A stretch of 64,000 nucleotides of DNA from contig NC_084803.1 of assembly GCF_963583255.1 (NCBI RefSeq), positions 20,106,428 to 20,170,427 of the forward strand, in the 5' to 3' direction. Every line of letters starts with the position of its first letter. Within the stretch, counting starts at the first letter, position 1. Both the position numbers and the translations under genes were made by a program. Shown piece by piece: positions 34,441 to 45,850 of this stretch. Under the pieces are notes generated by a model. That model searched no databases. It worked only from the letters and a program-made list of their open reading frames with translations, and had not been told where the DNA came from. Origin of the DNA: Pyrus communis (taxonomy: Eukaryota; Streptophyta; Magnoliopsida; Rosales; Rosaceae).

Positions 34441-36142
34441 TTTCCATAAGAACTTCCATTGACTAGTTCAAATAGTTCTAGACCACGGAACACTCCCTAT
34501 AAGATTGAGGAGATCACTCTAGGGATTGAAATGATCCGAGCAGATGTGGTATAACCATTTGAGTGAATATTTGGCAAGTCAGGGTTATGTGAACAATGAA
34601 TTATGCCCATACGTATTCATAAAGAAGTCACATTTCGGATTTGCGATCGTTGCAGTTTATGTCGACAACATGAACCTCATCAGAACTCCCATAGAGCTTG
34701 AGGAAATTACCACTCACTTGAAATCAAAATTTGTCATGAAAGACCTTGGAAAAACTCGATACTGTCTCGACCTAAAGATCAAGTATTGTTCGGATGGAAT
34801 CCTAGTACATAAATCGTACTACACCCAAAAGGTGTTGCGACATTTTAATAAGGATAAAACGAAGTCGTCAAGTACACCTATGGTCATGCAGACTCTAGAT
34901 GCTAAACAAGATCCATTCTGTCCAAAGGAGGATGAGAAAGAGATTTTGGAATATGAAGTTCTATACCTAAGTGCAATTGGAGCTTCATTGTACTTGGATC
35001 AATGCACTAGACCTAACATCTCATTCGTTGTTAATGTTTTGGCTAGATACAGCAATGCGCCCATACGTTAACACTGGAATGGTGTTTAAAACATTTTCTG
35101 CTACATCAAGGGTACGACGAATTTGGGCTTATTCTATACCCGTGAATCTTCAAGAGTTGCCGCCCCCCCTCAGTCCTCGGATTGATTCCTGCCTTGTTGG
35201 TTACGTAAATGCTGAATATCTATCTGACCCACATAAGGCATGTTCTTAAACGAGTTATGTCTTTACAGTCGGAGGTCTACCAAGCAAATGCTGGTTGCAA
35301 CTTCTTCGAACCATGCTGAGATTCTCCCCTTGCATGAAGCATCACGTGAGTGCTTTTGGTTGGGAGTAGTCATGGAACATATTCGAAACATTGGTGCTCT
35401 TACTTTCGTCGTTGACCTTCCTACGATGATCTTTGAAGACAATGCAGCATGTATCGAGCAGTTAAAGAAGGGATACATCAAGGGAGACAACACCAAGCAC
35501 ATAGCACCAATGTTCTTTTATTCTTACTAAGAACAACAGCATTAGAACATTGAAGTCAAGCAAATCCGTTCCCAGGACAACCTGGCCAATCTCTTTACCA
35601 AGTCATTGCCCAAGTCTACTTTTTAGAAGCTCGTCCAAGGAATCGGTATGTGTAAATTATCTGAATTAAATTGCTTGTAGTTCTCTTATTTGGAAGTTAT
35701 GTCTAACTTAGGGGGAGTATCCTGAAGCATACTCACTTGATCTTAATGTACTCTTTTTTCTACGATTAGGAGCATTTTTCCTATTGGGTTTTTGCTACCT
35801 AACAAGGTTTTGATGAGGCACCCATCCTGGGATGATCATACTCCGTTGAGTTCACTACTTTCATCTTATTTGACGTTTATTTCAGATATTATGCATACTT
35901 CCCCATGCCTTGGGTTTTATCATAGCGAGGTTTTGTGAGTTTTACTACCAATGCATACTTTCTTTAAGAATTGTAATCCTAAAAGGGTAAGGATTTAACA
36001 TATCCTATTACTATAAATAAAGACACAATAGGGTGATACAACACACATCTCACAATTAAATCTCTCTCTCTTTTCTCTCTTATTGCTGCTAGCCTTCCCT
36101 CTCTATTTCCTTAGAATAACTTAATTAAATAGGCCTACAACA
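34441..36142 (+). mobile_element. Ty1/copia element, 3' fragment (copy 1)
   Basis: Begins abruptly inside the reverse transcriptase where the Tat-like LTR ends. It continues through RNase H to a run AGGGGGAGTAT (35708-35718, polypurine tract) and an LTR-like end ...GGCCTACAACA at 36142. The post-RT sequence (GCATACTCACTTGATCTTAATGTACTC..., 35720 on) closely matches that of the complete copia element at 50.2 kb, so they are one family. Confidence 0.8.
34541..35530 (+). pseudogene. Copia reverse transcriptase / RNase H, broken
   Basis: RT at 34544-35068 (MWYNHLSEYLASQGYVN, MKDLGKTRYCLDLKI, SSSTPMV, YLSAIGASLYLDQCTRPNISF). RNase H follows at 35240-35530 (SRRSTKQMLVATSSNHAEILP, the TRPNI-to-HAE portion, then EDNAACIEQLKKGYIKGDNTKHIAP). 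The YVDD catalytic box reads YVDN (34658-34669), so a catalytic aspartate is lost. The frame breaks near 35070 and 35245. Confidence 0.85.
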
Positions 36143-36504
36143 TATATAATATTTAAAATATTTAATGTCACGTAACATTGAGTAACACAAAACTAAATAA
36201 CTGATGATGAATATAAAAATTCTAGATAATTGTGAAAATGAAATCTCTAACCAGCAAAATATTTGTAACATTAAATAATACATAAAAGTCACACATAATA
36301 ATATATAATACAACAAAACCGGTCATAGGAAGCTGCACAAAAGCCCCGTGTATCCACAAGCCCGTCCACCGTAGGAAACGACACACCACATTCCCACGCA
36401 CACTTGGCATCATCCCAATTTTACCTTAACAGTCATCCATGTCATTTACTGATTCCACGTGTACCAAGTTTACTTTCTCTTTAATTACCAGTGCATTTTT
36501 CTAA
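36143..36504. other. Unassigned DNA
   Basis: AT-rich. No gene recognised. Confidence 0.4.
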
Positions 36505-36756
36505 CTACTATAAACTATGGAGTGAGGATTCTCGTCGAATTCTCTTTGTGAAGATTTTGAGAATCCTCTAATCACATTTGTTCATCGTATATCATGCGGT
36601 CAATTTTTATCAAGTATTGTTTATATTCAATTTTAAATAAAAAAAAATTTACAGTAATTTCTGAACGCATGACGTACGATGAACAGATGTGATTGGAAAA
36701 TCTCCAGGATTCTCACAAAGAAGATCCGGCAAGGATACTTCTGGTAAACTATGTAT
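36505..36756. mobile_element. Palindromic MITE, 250 bp (family shared with 60.2 kb)
   Basis: Arms of about 80 bp. The left arm has TTCTCTTTGTGAAGATTTTG and AATCACATTTGTTCATCGTA. The right arm, reverse complemented, has CTTCTTTGTGAGAATCC and CAATCACATCTGTTCATCGTA. A 60-bp AT-rich loop separates them. The GTTCATCGTA block and TTTGTGA block recur in the element at 60178-60385. Confidence 0.75.
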
Positions 36757-37860
36757 ACTCATCATACATCTTATTGACATGTATCTTTTCAATTAATTAT
36801 AATTATTATTTTTTAAATTAGAAAATGAATATTTAATATTAAAGTCAACTAGAATTGATTAAAAGAATACGTGTCAGATGATAATCGATATGGTGAATAT
36901 ATACTATAGTTATGATGATGAACAAAAACCAATTACGGATAAACTGTGGATAACATTGGCCACATCACTATTTTGTGGGGTCCACTGAGGGTTTGCTTGT
37001 GGAATAATGCTGGTGCAATTGAGGTGTATTGAAGTGGATGTATGATGTATCACGGAATTTAGAGACAACGCTTTGATTTGATGATTAGGTGCAATTATGC
37101 CTCCGTCTTATAATCTTTTCGGTCATCATTTACATCGACAATTTGACTTGTTAAACTGTGATTCAATATTATAATTTACTTAATTATGATATGTAAGTAA
37201 TAATATTTTTTTTATTAAAATATATAAGATGCACTCATTAACACCAAGATTTAGCGTGCCAATCCCTTTAATATATAATTTTGTTATATATATATATTTT
37301 TTTTTTTCTTTTTTCTTTTTTTTTTTTTTTGTTCTACAAACAATTTGTACCCTTCTCATTTAGGTCAACCAAGAAACTTAGGGAAATATAAAATTTGTTT
37401 TTGTTTTTTTAAACACTTTTGTTGTAACTAATACTATAGTAATATTTAAGAGAAACCTTACATACTTTTAATCCAATAAAAAAACACGAAATTATTTAGG
37501 GTGACAGTCCCTATTTTTTCCATTCCTAAACCCTAGATAGAGTTGTTCAGTGAAATTCAACGGTTAATGTTTATTTATTTAATAAATATGTAAATAAATC
37601 CTTCACGTAAACCGAATACCAAGGGGTTCGGTTTATATCGAGTTTGATTTTTATCGGGCCGTGCTCAGTTTGGTTCAAGTCGAGTTTGGTATGATTCGAG
37701 TTCGGTTAGATTTTATCGGATATTTTTCACAGCCCTAGTCACAAAAAGCAAATGAAACTTTTACGATGTGGAGAGATGGCGTGTGCCATCTTAGGGTGGG
37801 CAGACCGTCTACAAATCCACGTGGAGCAATATCGTTCGTAGAAAACTATATTTGAAATAC
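36757..37860. other. Intergenic, upstream of NRAMP gene
   Basis: AT-rich with a (TA)n/poly-T tract (37280-37330). The stretch 37630-37735 (repeated GAGTTTGGT and CGGTT phrases, ending CACAGCCCTAG) looks like the end of a DNA transposon, but the superfamily is not supported. No gene. Confidence 0.4.
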
Positions 37861-37883
37861 CTAACCCGTTCAATTGGACAAAA

Positions 37884-37896
37884 CATTTATAAATTA
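37884..37896 (+). promoter_or_regulatory. Possible TATA box of the NRAMP gene
   Basis: CATTTATAAATTA lies about 225 bp before the ATG at 38114, followed by purine-rich 5' UTR-like sequence. Positional inference only. Confidence 0.35.
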
Positions 37897-38113
37897 AAAG
37901 TCTCAGAGAAAAAAAAATACAAACAAAAAAGTGAAAGGCAAAAGAAATAAATAGTGAGGAGGAAGGAGAGGACCGGCAGTTTTCAGAGAGCTTCGTTTCC
38001 AAGCTGAAGAGAAGAGCAGAGCAGCACAAAAAAACACGCAAGCGACCTTCCCGCGAGCGCACGGCGACACTCCGTACAACCGCCCGCAGGGAATTCATAC
38101 ACCACACGGCGCG

Positions 38114-41062
38114 ATGGTTTCGACTCACGACCACTCGCAGCCACTGTTACTCGCCTCGGACCAGGACCATCCCGAGGCGGCCTACGACGAGGCCGATAAG
38201 GTCCACGTCGTGGGGATCGACGAGGTCGGAGACGACGACTGCAGAACGCCGCCGTTTTCATGGAAGAAGCTGTGGCTGTTTACCGGACCCGGGTTCCTGA
38301 TGAGCATCGCGTTTCTGGACCCGGGAAATTTGGAGGGCGATCTTCAGGCGGGGGCGATAGCTGGGAACTCACTGCTGTGGCTGCTGATGTGGGCGACGGC
38401 GATGGGGCTGTTGGTTCAGCTGCTGTCGGCTCGGCTCGGGGTGGCGACTGGGCGGCACTTGGCGGAGCTGTGTAGGGAGGAGTACCCGACGTGGGCGAGG
38501 ATGGTGCTGTGGGTGATGGCGGAGCTGGCGCTGATTGGGGCGGATATACAGGAGGTGATTGGGAGTGCGATTGCTATTAAAATTTTGAGTAATGGGGCTT
38601 TGCCGCTGTGGTCTGGAGTCCTCATAACTGCTTTGGATTGGTATTTTTCGAATATTTTGGAATTTACTCTTTTGTGTTTTTTGATCGTTTTCTTTGAATT
38701 TTTCTGGGTTTTTGAAATTGAGTTTTCTGTTCTGAATTTGATTTTCTGGGTTTCAGTGATCAAGTGTTTTTTTTCTTTCGAGAATTAAAATTTTTTGGTT
38801 GAGGATTGGTTTGATTATTTACCAATTTTGAGAAATTAGTAAAGAATTACTGTGCTAATTTTTTGAAGCTCTTAGACAATCTATTGACTCTGTTTGGTTG
38901 CCTGGAAAGTCTGTGATTTCTATATTTTTTTCTGCAAATTTCTATATTTGTTACTGAGATTTTTTTTTTTTTTTTTTTTTTTTGAGGTATGAAAAAAAAA
39001 AAAAAACAAAATTTCTTCTGTTCCTGCATTGTGTTTGAATTGAACCGAAACTTTGCGGTTTGAAGAACCTGCAACTATATTGGCATTGTTAACTTTAAAC
39101 TAATTCTTATGTTGCCATGTTACAGTTTCATCTTCCTGTTTCTTGAGAACTATGGAGTGAGGAAGCTGGAAGCTGTTTTTGCGGTTCTAATTGCAACAAT
39201 GGCGCTCTCATTTGCATGGATGTTCGGTGAAGCCAAGCCTAGCGGCACTGAACTTCTGATTGGTAATTGATTTACTCCTCTATTTATGATTTTTGACTGC
39301 GTTTTTATGTTTTAAATGGTTGTTTCAGGCCACAAAGTTTCGAACTAACATACTGCAATGTTCCTCTGCATCTAATTAACTGTCATGTGTCTTCCTTTTT
39401 GTAGGTATAATTGTCCCGAAACTTAGCTCCAGAACAATAAAGCAGGCTGTTGGAGTTGTGGGTTGCATAATTATGCCTCACAATGTATTTTTGCACTCAG
39501 CTCTAGTACAGTCAAGGGAGGTTGACCACAGCAAGAAGGGACGAGTTCAAGAAGCTCTCAATTACTACTCCATAGAGTCAACCGTCGCCCTTGTCATCTC
39601 CTTCGTTATCAACCTTTTTGTTACCACTGTGTTTGCTAAGGGGTTTTATGGTACGCAGATAGCAGATAGTATAGGACTTGTAAATGCAGGGCAGTATCTT
39701 CAAGAGAAGTATGGGGGCGGGTTGTTCCCAATTATGTACATTTGGGGTATCGGGTTATTAGCAGCTGGCCAGAGTAGTACTATTACGGGTACCTATGCTG
39801 GGCAGTTCATCATGGGAGGTTTCTTAGACTTGAGATTGAAAAAATGGATGAGGGCATTGATTACACGAAGCTGTGCAATTATCCCAACTATAATAGTTGC
39901 TCTTATATTTGACTCCTCGGAGGACACACTGGATGTTTTAAATGAGTGGCTTAATGTGTTACAGTCAGTTCAGATCCCTTTTGCGCTTATTCCCCTGCTT
40001 TTCTTGGTGTCAAGGGAGCAACTCATGGGATCTTTTAAAATTGGCCCTGTTCTCAAGGTATGTTGTTATTTCGTTTCTACTTCATTTAGGCCGTAAGGTC
40101 AATGATGGCATTTGCATTTCAAGTGTCTGTAGATTTGAAAATAATGCCTAGTGATTTTTTTGGCTATGCAAATGAATCAAGTTAGGTTTGGCTTTTTTGG
40201 ACCCATTGGTCTTTGGTATCTCTAAGGATGGTGCCGCTAGACTCTTTCTGCTTCCTATTTGTGTATGATAGGTTACTGCTCGTTTCTTTCTACGGACTTG
40301 ATAATATATCATATACTCATGCACAAATGGGATACTATGGTGACTGTCAATCATATACTCGTGCACATATAGGATACTATGGTGTAGTCTAATTGTAAGA
40401 TAAATGATGACTATTTGCTGCAGATTTGACGATAGAACAGCATTTAAGACGACTAATTTGGCAGTTGCCCCAGCACTCAAGCTTTTCATTTAGTGATTTG
40501 TAATGCCGCTTTTCGCTTAGTGTTTTGAGAAAAGCTGTCTCCCTGCATTGAATTTCATATAGTCTAATTGAAAATGGAATCTAGATTACTCTTTCTTCCC
40601 CTAGTGTTAGATAAACTTTATTAGTGAGTGGATCTATTTGATCAAGAATCAAAAGGAATATTCCTTTTGAGGTGAATAGGTTGCTTGATGTATCGGTTTC
40701 CTATTGTGCTGAGGCAGTTCTCAGTTCCTGTATTAAATGAAAACACCGTAAATTATGTGTTCAAGCTGTTCTTCCCTTTTCTTTGACTTTTCATTTTGTT
40801 TTTATATTGTTGATGAGCTAGAATGCTCACATATTTTTCTTTCTTTTATATGAAGATGGTTGCATGGCTTGTGGCTGCTCTGGTGATGGTAATCAACGGA
40901 TACCTTCTATTCGACTTCATTGCCTCTGAGGTGACTGGGTGGTTGTTTAGTGTCGGAGTGTTTGCTTTTACAAGTGGGTATGTCGCATTTATAGTTTACC
41001 TTGTGTTGCGGGACATCAACGTTTCAAGTTTGTGTGGATCAAAGAGATCGCAAATACAGTGA
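38114..41062 (+). CDS. NRAMP divalent metal transporter (NRAMP3/4-like)
   Basis: Four exons: 38114-38640, 39126-39262, 39405-40057 and 40856-41062 (stop TGA). All introns are GT-AG, phases fit, and the CDS is 1,524 bp or 507 aa, matching the roughly 510 aa of Arabidopsis NRAMP2/3/4/5. Landmarks: a hydrophilic N-terminus with acidic-dileucine-like QPLLLASD (residues 9-16), the metal-binding DPGN of TM1 (69-72), MPH of TM6 (about 245-247) and the family signature [14 protein letters not shown] (about 343-356). About twelve membrane segments are expected. Relatives move Fe2+ and Mn2+, most from the vacuole to the cytosol; the N-terminal dileucine motif supports a tonoplast location. Exon 1 is GC-rich against AT-rich introns. 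The coding sequence looks intact. Family membership is certain; the exact subtype is inferred. Confidence 0.95.
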
Positions 41063-41558
41063 ACTGAGTGATCACCAATGCTGACCTCAGATGCGAGAGA
41101 ATTGCGCTGTATTATAAATTGACGCACCTCAAAGGTTGTCGGACTGCATATACTCAGTACGTTGCTGATTTAGAAGCATGAGCGCTATGTTTCTTTTGTA
41201 CTAAAGAACAAAATGGTTATATTTTTCAAGCAGATGTTTCATAAAGGGTAAAGTACAAAAAATTACCTCAACTATTGGTGTCATGACACTTCATACCTCA
41301 TCTTTTAAAATTTGGTCCAATGTTATACCTTGGCATTTTACTTTTCAGTTAAATACTAATGTGGTTTCATTCGGAGCTCATTTTCTATTAAAAAATTAAT
41401 AAAAACTAAAAAAAAAAAAATTATTTAATATTTTTAAAATATTAATAGAAAAGTAAATAAAATTTCAAAAAAAAAAAAAAAAAAACCCTCAGTAACCTAA
41501 TATTTTTAAAATATTAGGTGTTTTTTTTTTTTGCAAATTTAGGTTCTTCCTACCAGAG
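41063..41558 (+). other. 3' flank of NRAMP gene
   Basis: Likely 3' UTR to about 41240, then an AT-rich stretch (41245-41558) resembling the outer part of the inverted-repeat element that follows. No gene. Confidence 0.4.
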
Positions 41559-41626
41559 TCATACCTAAAGTGTTAATTTTGAGATAATCTTTTTTTTTTT
41601 TTCTTCTTCTTCCTCCTTCCTCCTAA

Positions 41627-42029
41627 AGTCATACCTAAATTGTTAATTTTGGGGCAGTCTCATACATCTGATAGTCAAACTGTTAGTTCTCCTATTAAAT
41701 GATGATGTGGTGCTCATGTGGACAATGACTAAGCATCACGTGTCATTAAAAAAATATTTAAATAATTAATTAAATTAAAAAAAAATCTCATCCCTTCTTC
41801 CCCCCGTGCCCCCAACCCAAAAGAACAAGAACAAGAACCCAGAAGAAGAAGAATAAGAAGGAAAAAAAAACCTAATTCATGGTCTGGGTTCGCGTTCGCG
41901 ATCGCAAGCGCGGGGGGGCAGGGGGGGGCGGGTGGGGTGGGGTGGAAGGCAGGTGGGTCGTGGGGGGGGAGGATGAACTAGGTTTGGGTTGGTTTTCTTC
42001 TTCTTCTTCTTCTGCTGGGTTGCTGATTC

Positions 42030-42065
<36 letters not shown>

Positions 42066-42598
42066 GTTCTTCTTCTTTTGGGTTGCAGATTCAGAACGCG
42101 GGGCGAGTGGGGGGGGGGGGGGGGGAAAGGCAGGTAGGTCGTGGGGGCGGGACAAACTGGGTTTAGGCTACTTTTTTTTTCTTCTTCTTCTTACTTCTTC
42201 TTCTGGGTTGCAGATTCGGTTTTTCTGTTTTTCATTTTTTTTTTTTTGTTCTTCTTCTTCTTCTTCTTCCCTCTTCTTTTTCTGGGTTGCAAATTCGGTT
42301 TATCTGTGTTTTTTTTTTTTTTTTTTTTTTTTGTTGTTCTTCCTCTTTCTTCTTCTGGGTTGCAGATTCGGTTTTTTTTTTTTTTTCCCTTCTTTTTCTT
42401 CTTTTGGGTTGGGGCCGAGGGGGGGAGATGGGATGGTTTTTTTTTTTTAATTTAATTAATTATTTTAATATTTTTTTAATGACACGTGGCGCCCAATCAT
42501 TGTCCACATGGGTGCCACATCATCACTTAACGGGAGAACTAACAGTTTGACTAACAGATGTATGAGACTATCCCAAAATTTACACTTTAGGTATGATT
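41627..42598. mobile_element. Long inverted-repeat element with minisatellite core
   Basis: Arms of about 155-165 bp (41627-41790 and 42445-42598) in inverted orientation. Both contain TCATACCTAAA, AGTCTCATACATCTG-TAGTC, ATGATGATGTGG and ATGTGGACAATGA, and CACGTGTCATTAAAAAAATA. The first 30 bp of the left arm are also present once more just outside (41559-41590). The core (41791-42444) is G-runs, poly-T and CTTCTT repeats. No transposase. Long arms suggest a Mutator-like origin, but no target duplication was identified. Confidence 0.7.
41990..42420. repeat. Minisatellite, about 70-90-bp units
   Basis: Five or six units, each with a CTTCTTCTT run, then TGGGTTGC[A/T]GATTC and a poly-T tract of 8-30 bases (unit marks near 42015, 42080, 42205, 42285, 42357, 42410). 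It lies in the core of the inverted-repeat element. Long phenylalanine/serine-rich frames through here are artefacts. Confidence 0.8.
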
Positions 42599-42903
42599 CT
42601 GAGATGAAAAAGACTTGATGTACTAAATGTTGAAAACCATGAAACATGAGGGTAGTAAATAGACTTTAATCCTAGGATGTACTATTATGCTTGTTTGATT
42701 GAAATGTAGAAATTTAGAAACAAGCTATTGCAAATTTGCAATGCATGTTAAAGATTAAACCACCCCCAAACTAACATCGACGATGAAATTAGATGAAATA
42801 ACAATCTACAAGTTTAAACAACTTATTTTCGGCGGGTAAATCAGAACTGAATCGACAGGAACAACATCGCTCCTTCTCCAATAACAATCAGACATGAAAC
42901 GGA

Positions 42904-44112
42904 TTAACCACCTACCCGATGAACAACACTGCTCCAGTCGTTTCCTCTCTGATAAAAAAACAAGAATGGGTGATCTACCACAAAGTCTATCGGCTTTGGA
43001 CGATGACAAGGGCGGCATGACCCAACCACCTTTGAGGAGAAAGTAACAGCGGCAGCTTCCGTTCCATTTTCATTAACTTCGATGAAAGGTTTATGAAATA
43101 TACTTGAAACAAAAGGGACCTCACCGGGAGGCGAGTCCACTATCTCTGTCAAATTACCTCCATTATATGGATCAACTTCGAAAGGCAACACTAGCCCTAA
43201 TTCCTTGAGAACGTCGGAAGCTTTAAAACTGGAAGTAATCTTAAACTTTGGAATTCTGAAGTCACCCACTCTAACTCTTGTGTTTGGAAGATGGTGATCC
43301 AAGAAGCCGGGCTCAGTACAAACCTTCTTAACCAAAGCTGGCAGCCCATCTTTTTCATCCGGAAGAAACAAGTACATGGAGAAACACCACTTCTCAGCTT
43401 CTCCCTTTTGGTGTAGGAGTTTTAAGACTTTGAAGCCGTCAAAGGCTTTGACATATTGGTAATGATAGTTGGTCATGAAAGGTGCCTTAACCAATGGTTT
43501 GCCATTGAGACAGTACAAGTCGTACTTCTTTGTTTTTGATGCATTAAACTGGTCATCCCAAACTCCTTTGAAGTACAATGCATTCCCAAAGTTAAGCCTC
43601 GTTATGTTGTTAACTGATCTAAAAGGAAGAACCTCTGTGATCAGTCCCCTAGTTTCCTTTTTGGCCCACAAATTCACTTTGATTCTCACTTCTTCGACAT
43701 TGGTCTGGAAATTGACTTCTCTTCGAGCCGCCTTGTAAAAACTGTCCACCACTTCTTTGAAACAAGGCTTTAGAGGGGTTGACTTGTCCACCCAGAGGCC
43801 ATTGACAAAGAACAAACAAGGCCCGCCTCCGAGAGATTGGTCATCAAAGACCAGAGGGACGATATCAGAGGCAAGGGAGTTGAGGTCGGCGGTGGACTTG
43901 GACTTAAGGAAAGAGAGCAACTCTTTCTCCGTGGGACCCTTTGTACCAGCTGCTATCAGACTCGGCACGACGTGGATTGACAGCGGCGAGTACAGCATGT
44001 TCCTCTCTTTGGCCCCTTGAGTGAGAAACAACTGCTTTGTCATTCTTAATCTGACGTCGGTTTGGATGCTTATGGATTTTTGGAGCTCCGTTTTTGTTGC
44101 CGGATGAGCCAT
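42904..44112 (-). pseudogene. Plant serpin, single exon, damaged C-terminus
   Basis: Open frame with likely start ATG at 44112. An upstream in-frame ATG at 44208 adds 32 residues that look like UTR. Serpin hallmarks: NALYFKGVWDDQF, APFMT, FSMYLFLPDEKDGL, FRIPKFKI, hinge NENGTEAAAVT and FVVDHPFLFF. Serpins trap proteases by cleavage of the reactive-centre loop. Plant members restrain cysteine or serine proteases in cell death and defence. The hinge is canonical, but the loop after it (FSSKVVGSCRPCHRP) lacks the Leu-Arg centre common in plants. A 7-T run (42954-42960) puts the last 16 residues out of frame, losing the conserved GAVLFIG end; the expected frame also meets a TAG. There is no intron, though plant serpin genes usually have one, so a retrocopy is possible. 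Probably a pseudogene or a diverged paralogue. Confidence 0.85.
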
Positions 44113-44469
44113 AGAGGTGGTAAGACTTTGTATGTTGCTGTTGTGAATAGAGGAGGGTAAAAGAGGAGGAGAAAGAGGTCGCGTGTTGAAGAAGGAAGAC
44201 AGTTTCACGCTCCGTCAGATTGCCATGAGATACAACGCCATTGCTATCTAGATTTTGTACCCCTGAAACAACTCTCCTACTCTCCTATTGTTATATTTGA
44301 GGGTGGAGTTTAAACCCTAGAATATGTACTTCTTTTTCAGCTAGAATCTGGCGTAACCTGGGCGTTTAATTACTTGACCCACAAGAATTATTTGCTGCCA
44401 AATTTTAATATATGAAAGGGGTGTTTTGATTTAAATACTTTGTTGTTCTATTTGTTAGAGTAAACATCT
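44113..44469. other. 5' flank of serpin
   Basis: Possible promoter or UTR of the serpin, up to the copia target site CATCT at 44465-44469. No other feature seen. Confidence 0.4.
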
Positions 44470-44713
44470 TGTTGTGACATATGCTCTTATCAACATTGTG
44501 ATTGTGTAAATTCTAAATAGAGATAGAATAGGAATCCTTTGGGATCTAGAAGATCTTTCCTAATATACTTTGTATTACTTAGAGAGCAAGTTTCTCTCCT
44601 TATTATAAATAAAGGCAAAAGGACTGGGGAATTAACACACAATTCCTCAAGTCTATTCTCCAATCTCTTTCTCTTCCTTTGCCACACCTCTCTATTAAAT
44701 ATAGGCCACAACA
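44470..44713 (+). mobile_element. 5' LTR of copia copy 2
   Basis: 244 bp, TG...CA. Contains TTATAAATAAAGGC (TATA-like, near 44605). CGTTATCAGGACGC follows immediately as the probable primer-binding site. Pairs with 50617-50865. Confidence 0.92.
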
Positions 44714-45850
44714 CGTTATCAGGACGCTCTTCATGCTATGCTAAGAAGAATCTAAAGAGAATTTCTCCGTCTTTATTCAAGGGAGTATTACGTTTTAATT
44801 ATTTTAATTGATTAAATTTTGATTTTATTGAATTCATATACTTCTATTGATTCAATTTTTTTATTTTTCTTATGTTGAACGTTGTACAAGCTTTGGAGAT
44901 GGAAAGCCAAAATTGAAGAGATAATTTTCTGCATCAAACCAGTTCATCAATATCATCACACAATCAAGTTCTTCCAAAACAACGGTTTTTATCTCGATAT
45001 TTTTACAGCCCTGATATCATGAACATTCACCATAATGCATGACCCAACTTTATGTTTTTTGAATTTTAGATTCTACATAAATTATGTATGCATTATAATC
45101 GTAATCCTACTGAATTATGTGAACTGATATTGCTATGAATTATAATTGAATATGCATTAATTTAATTATATATTGTTATATATGTATATAATTGAAATGA
45201 AAAAAAAAATTAGGGTTTCGAGACCCTAACCAACGAGCTGCAGGCTTTGAGCAGCGCCGCTTTGCAAGACATGGAGTTACGATGCACTGGAGCACAGCTC
45301 TGTTGTGCTAAGAACCCAAGAAACAATGTCGTTTGTAACACCAATCACATTCTTGTTTCCGCCATTCAATGTATTGTCAAACTGTACCAAGATCGATTTC
45401 ACTGGTTTGGAAGTTTCGAATAAGAAACTACTTTATGTGGATACAAGACGTGACACCCCACTTGACTATTACTAGTAGCGAAATCATTGTAGCCAGTTAT
45501 GGTGTGGAAGAGCTGAATAAGCCTCCTCATGATCTTTATTTGAAGACTTATACCTGACGCATATCAAATGGAAGTACCTTACTGCCGAGGACTCCATGGC
45601 TCTTTGACTCGTTATGGACCGTTTCAAATCATGCAAAGATGAATTCTTACCTGAAGCAAAACATGATTAAAACCTTTACGTCCATGAATAGGTACAATTC
45701 TGAAGTTTATATCCAATCGAATTTTGATTGGAAGAAAATTTTTCTCGTCTTTCTATATCTAAATTACTCCTGAAGTAGCAGTATAGAGAGTAGAAGTCAC
45801 CAAAATCTCGAATCTGATTATTACCACACTTGTGAGAGAAAGGTACCCAA

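Noticed and set aside
37739..38261. Minus-strand open frames opposite NRAMP exon 1
   Set aside because: Antisense shadows of a GC-rich first exon; Arg/Pro-rich with no domain.
41879..42455. Long Phe/Ser-rich plus-strand frames
   Set aside because: Products of CTTCTT and poly-T repeats in the inverted-repeat element, not genes.
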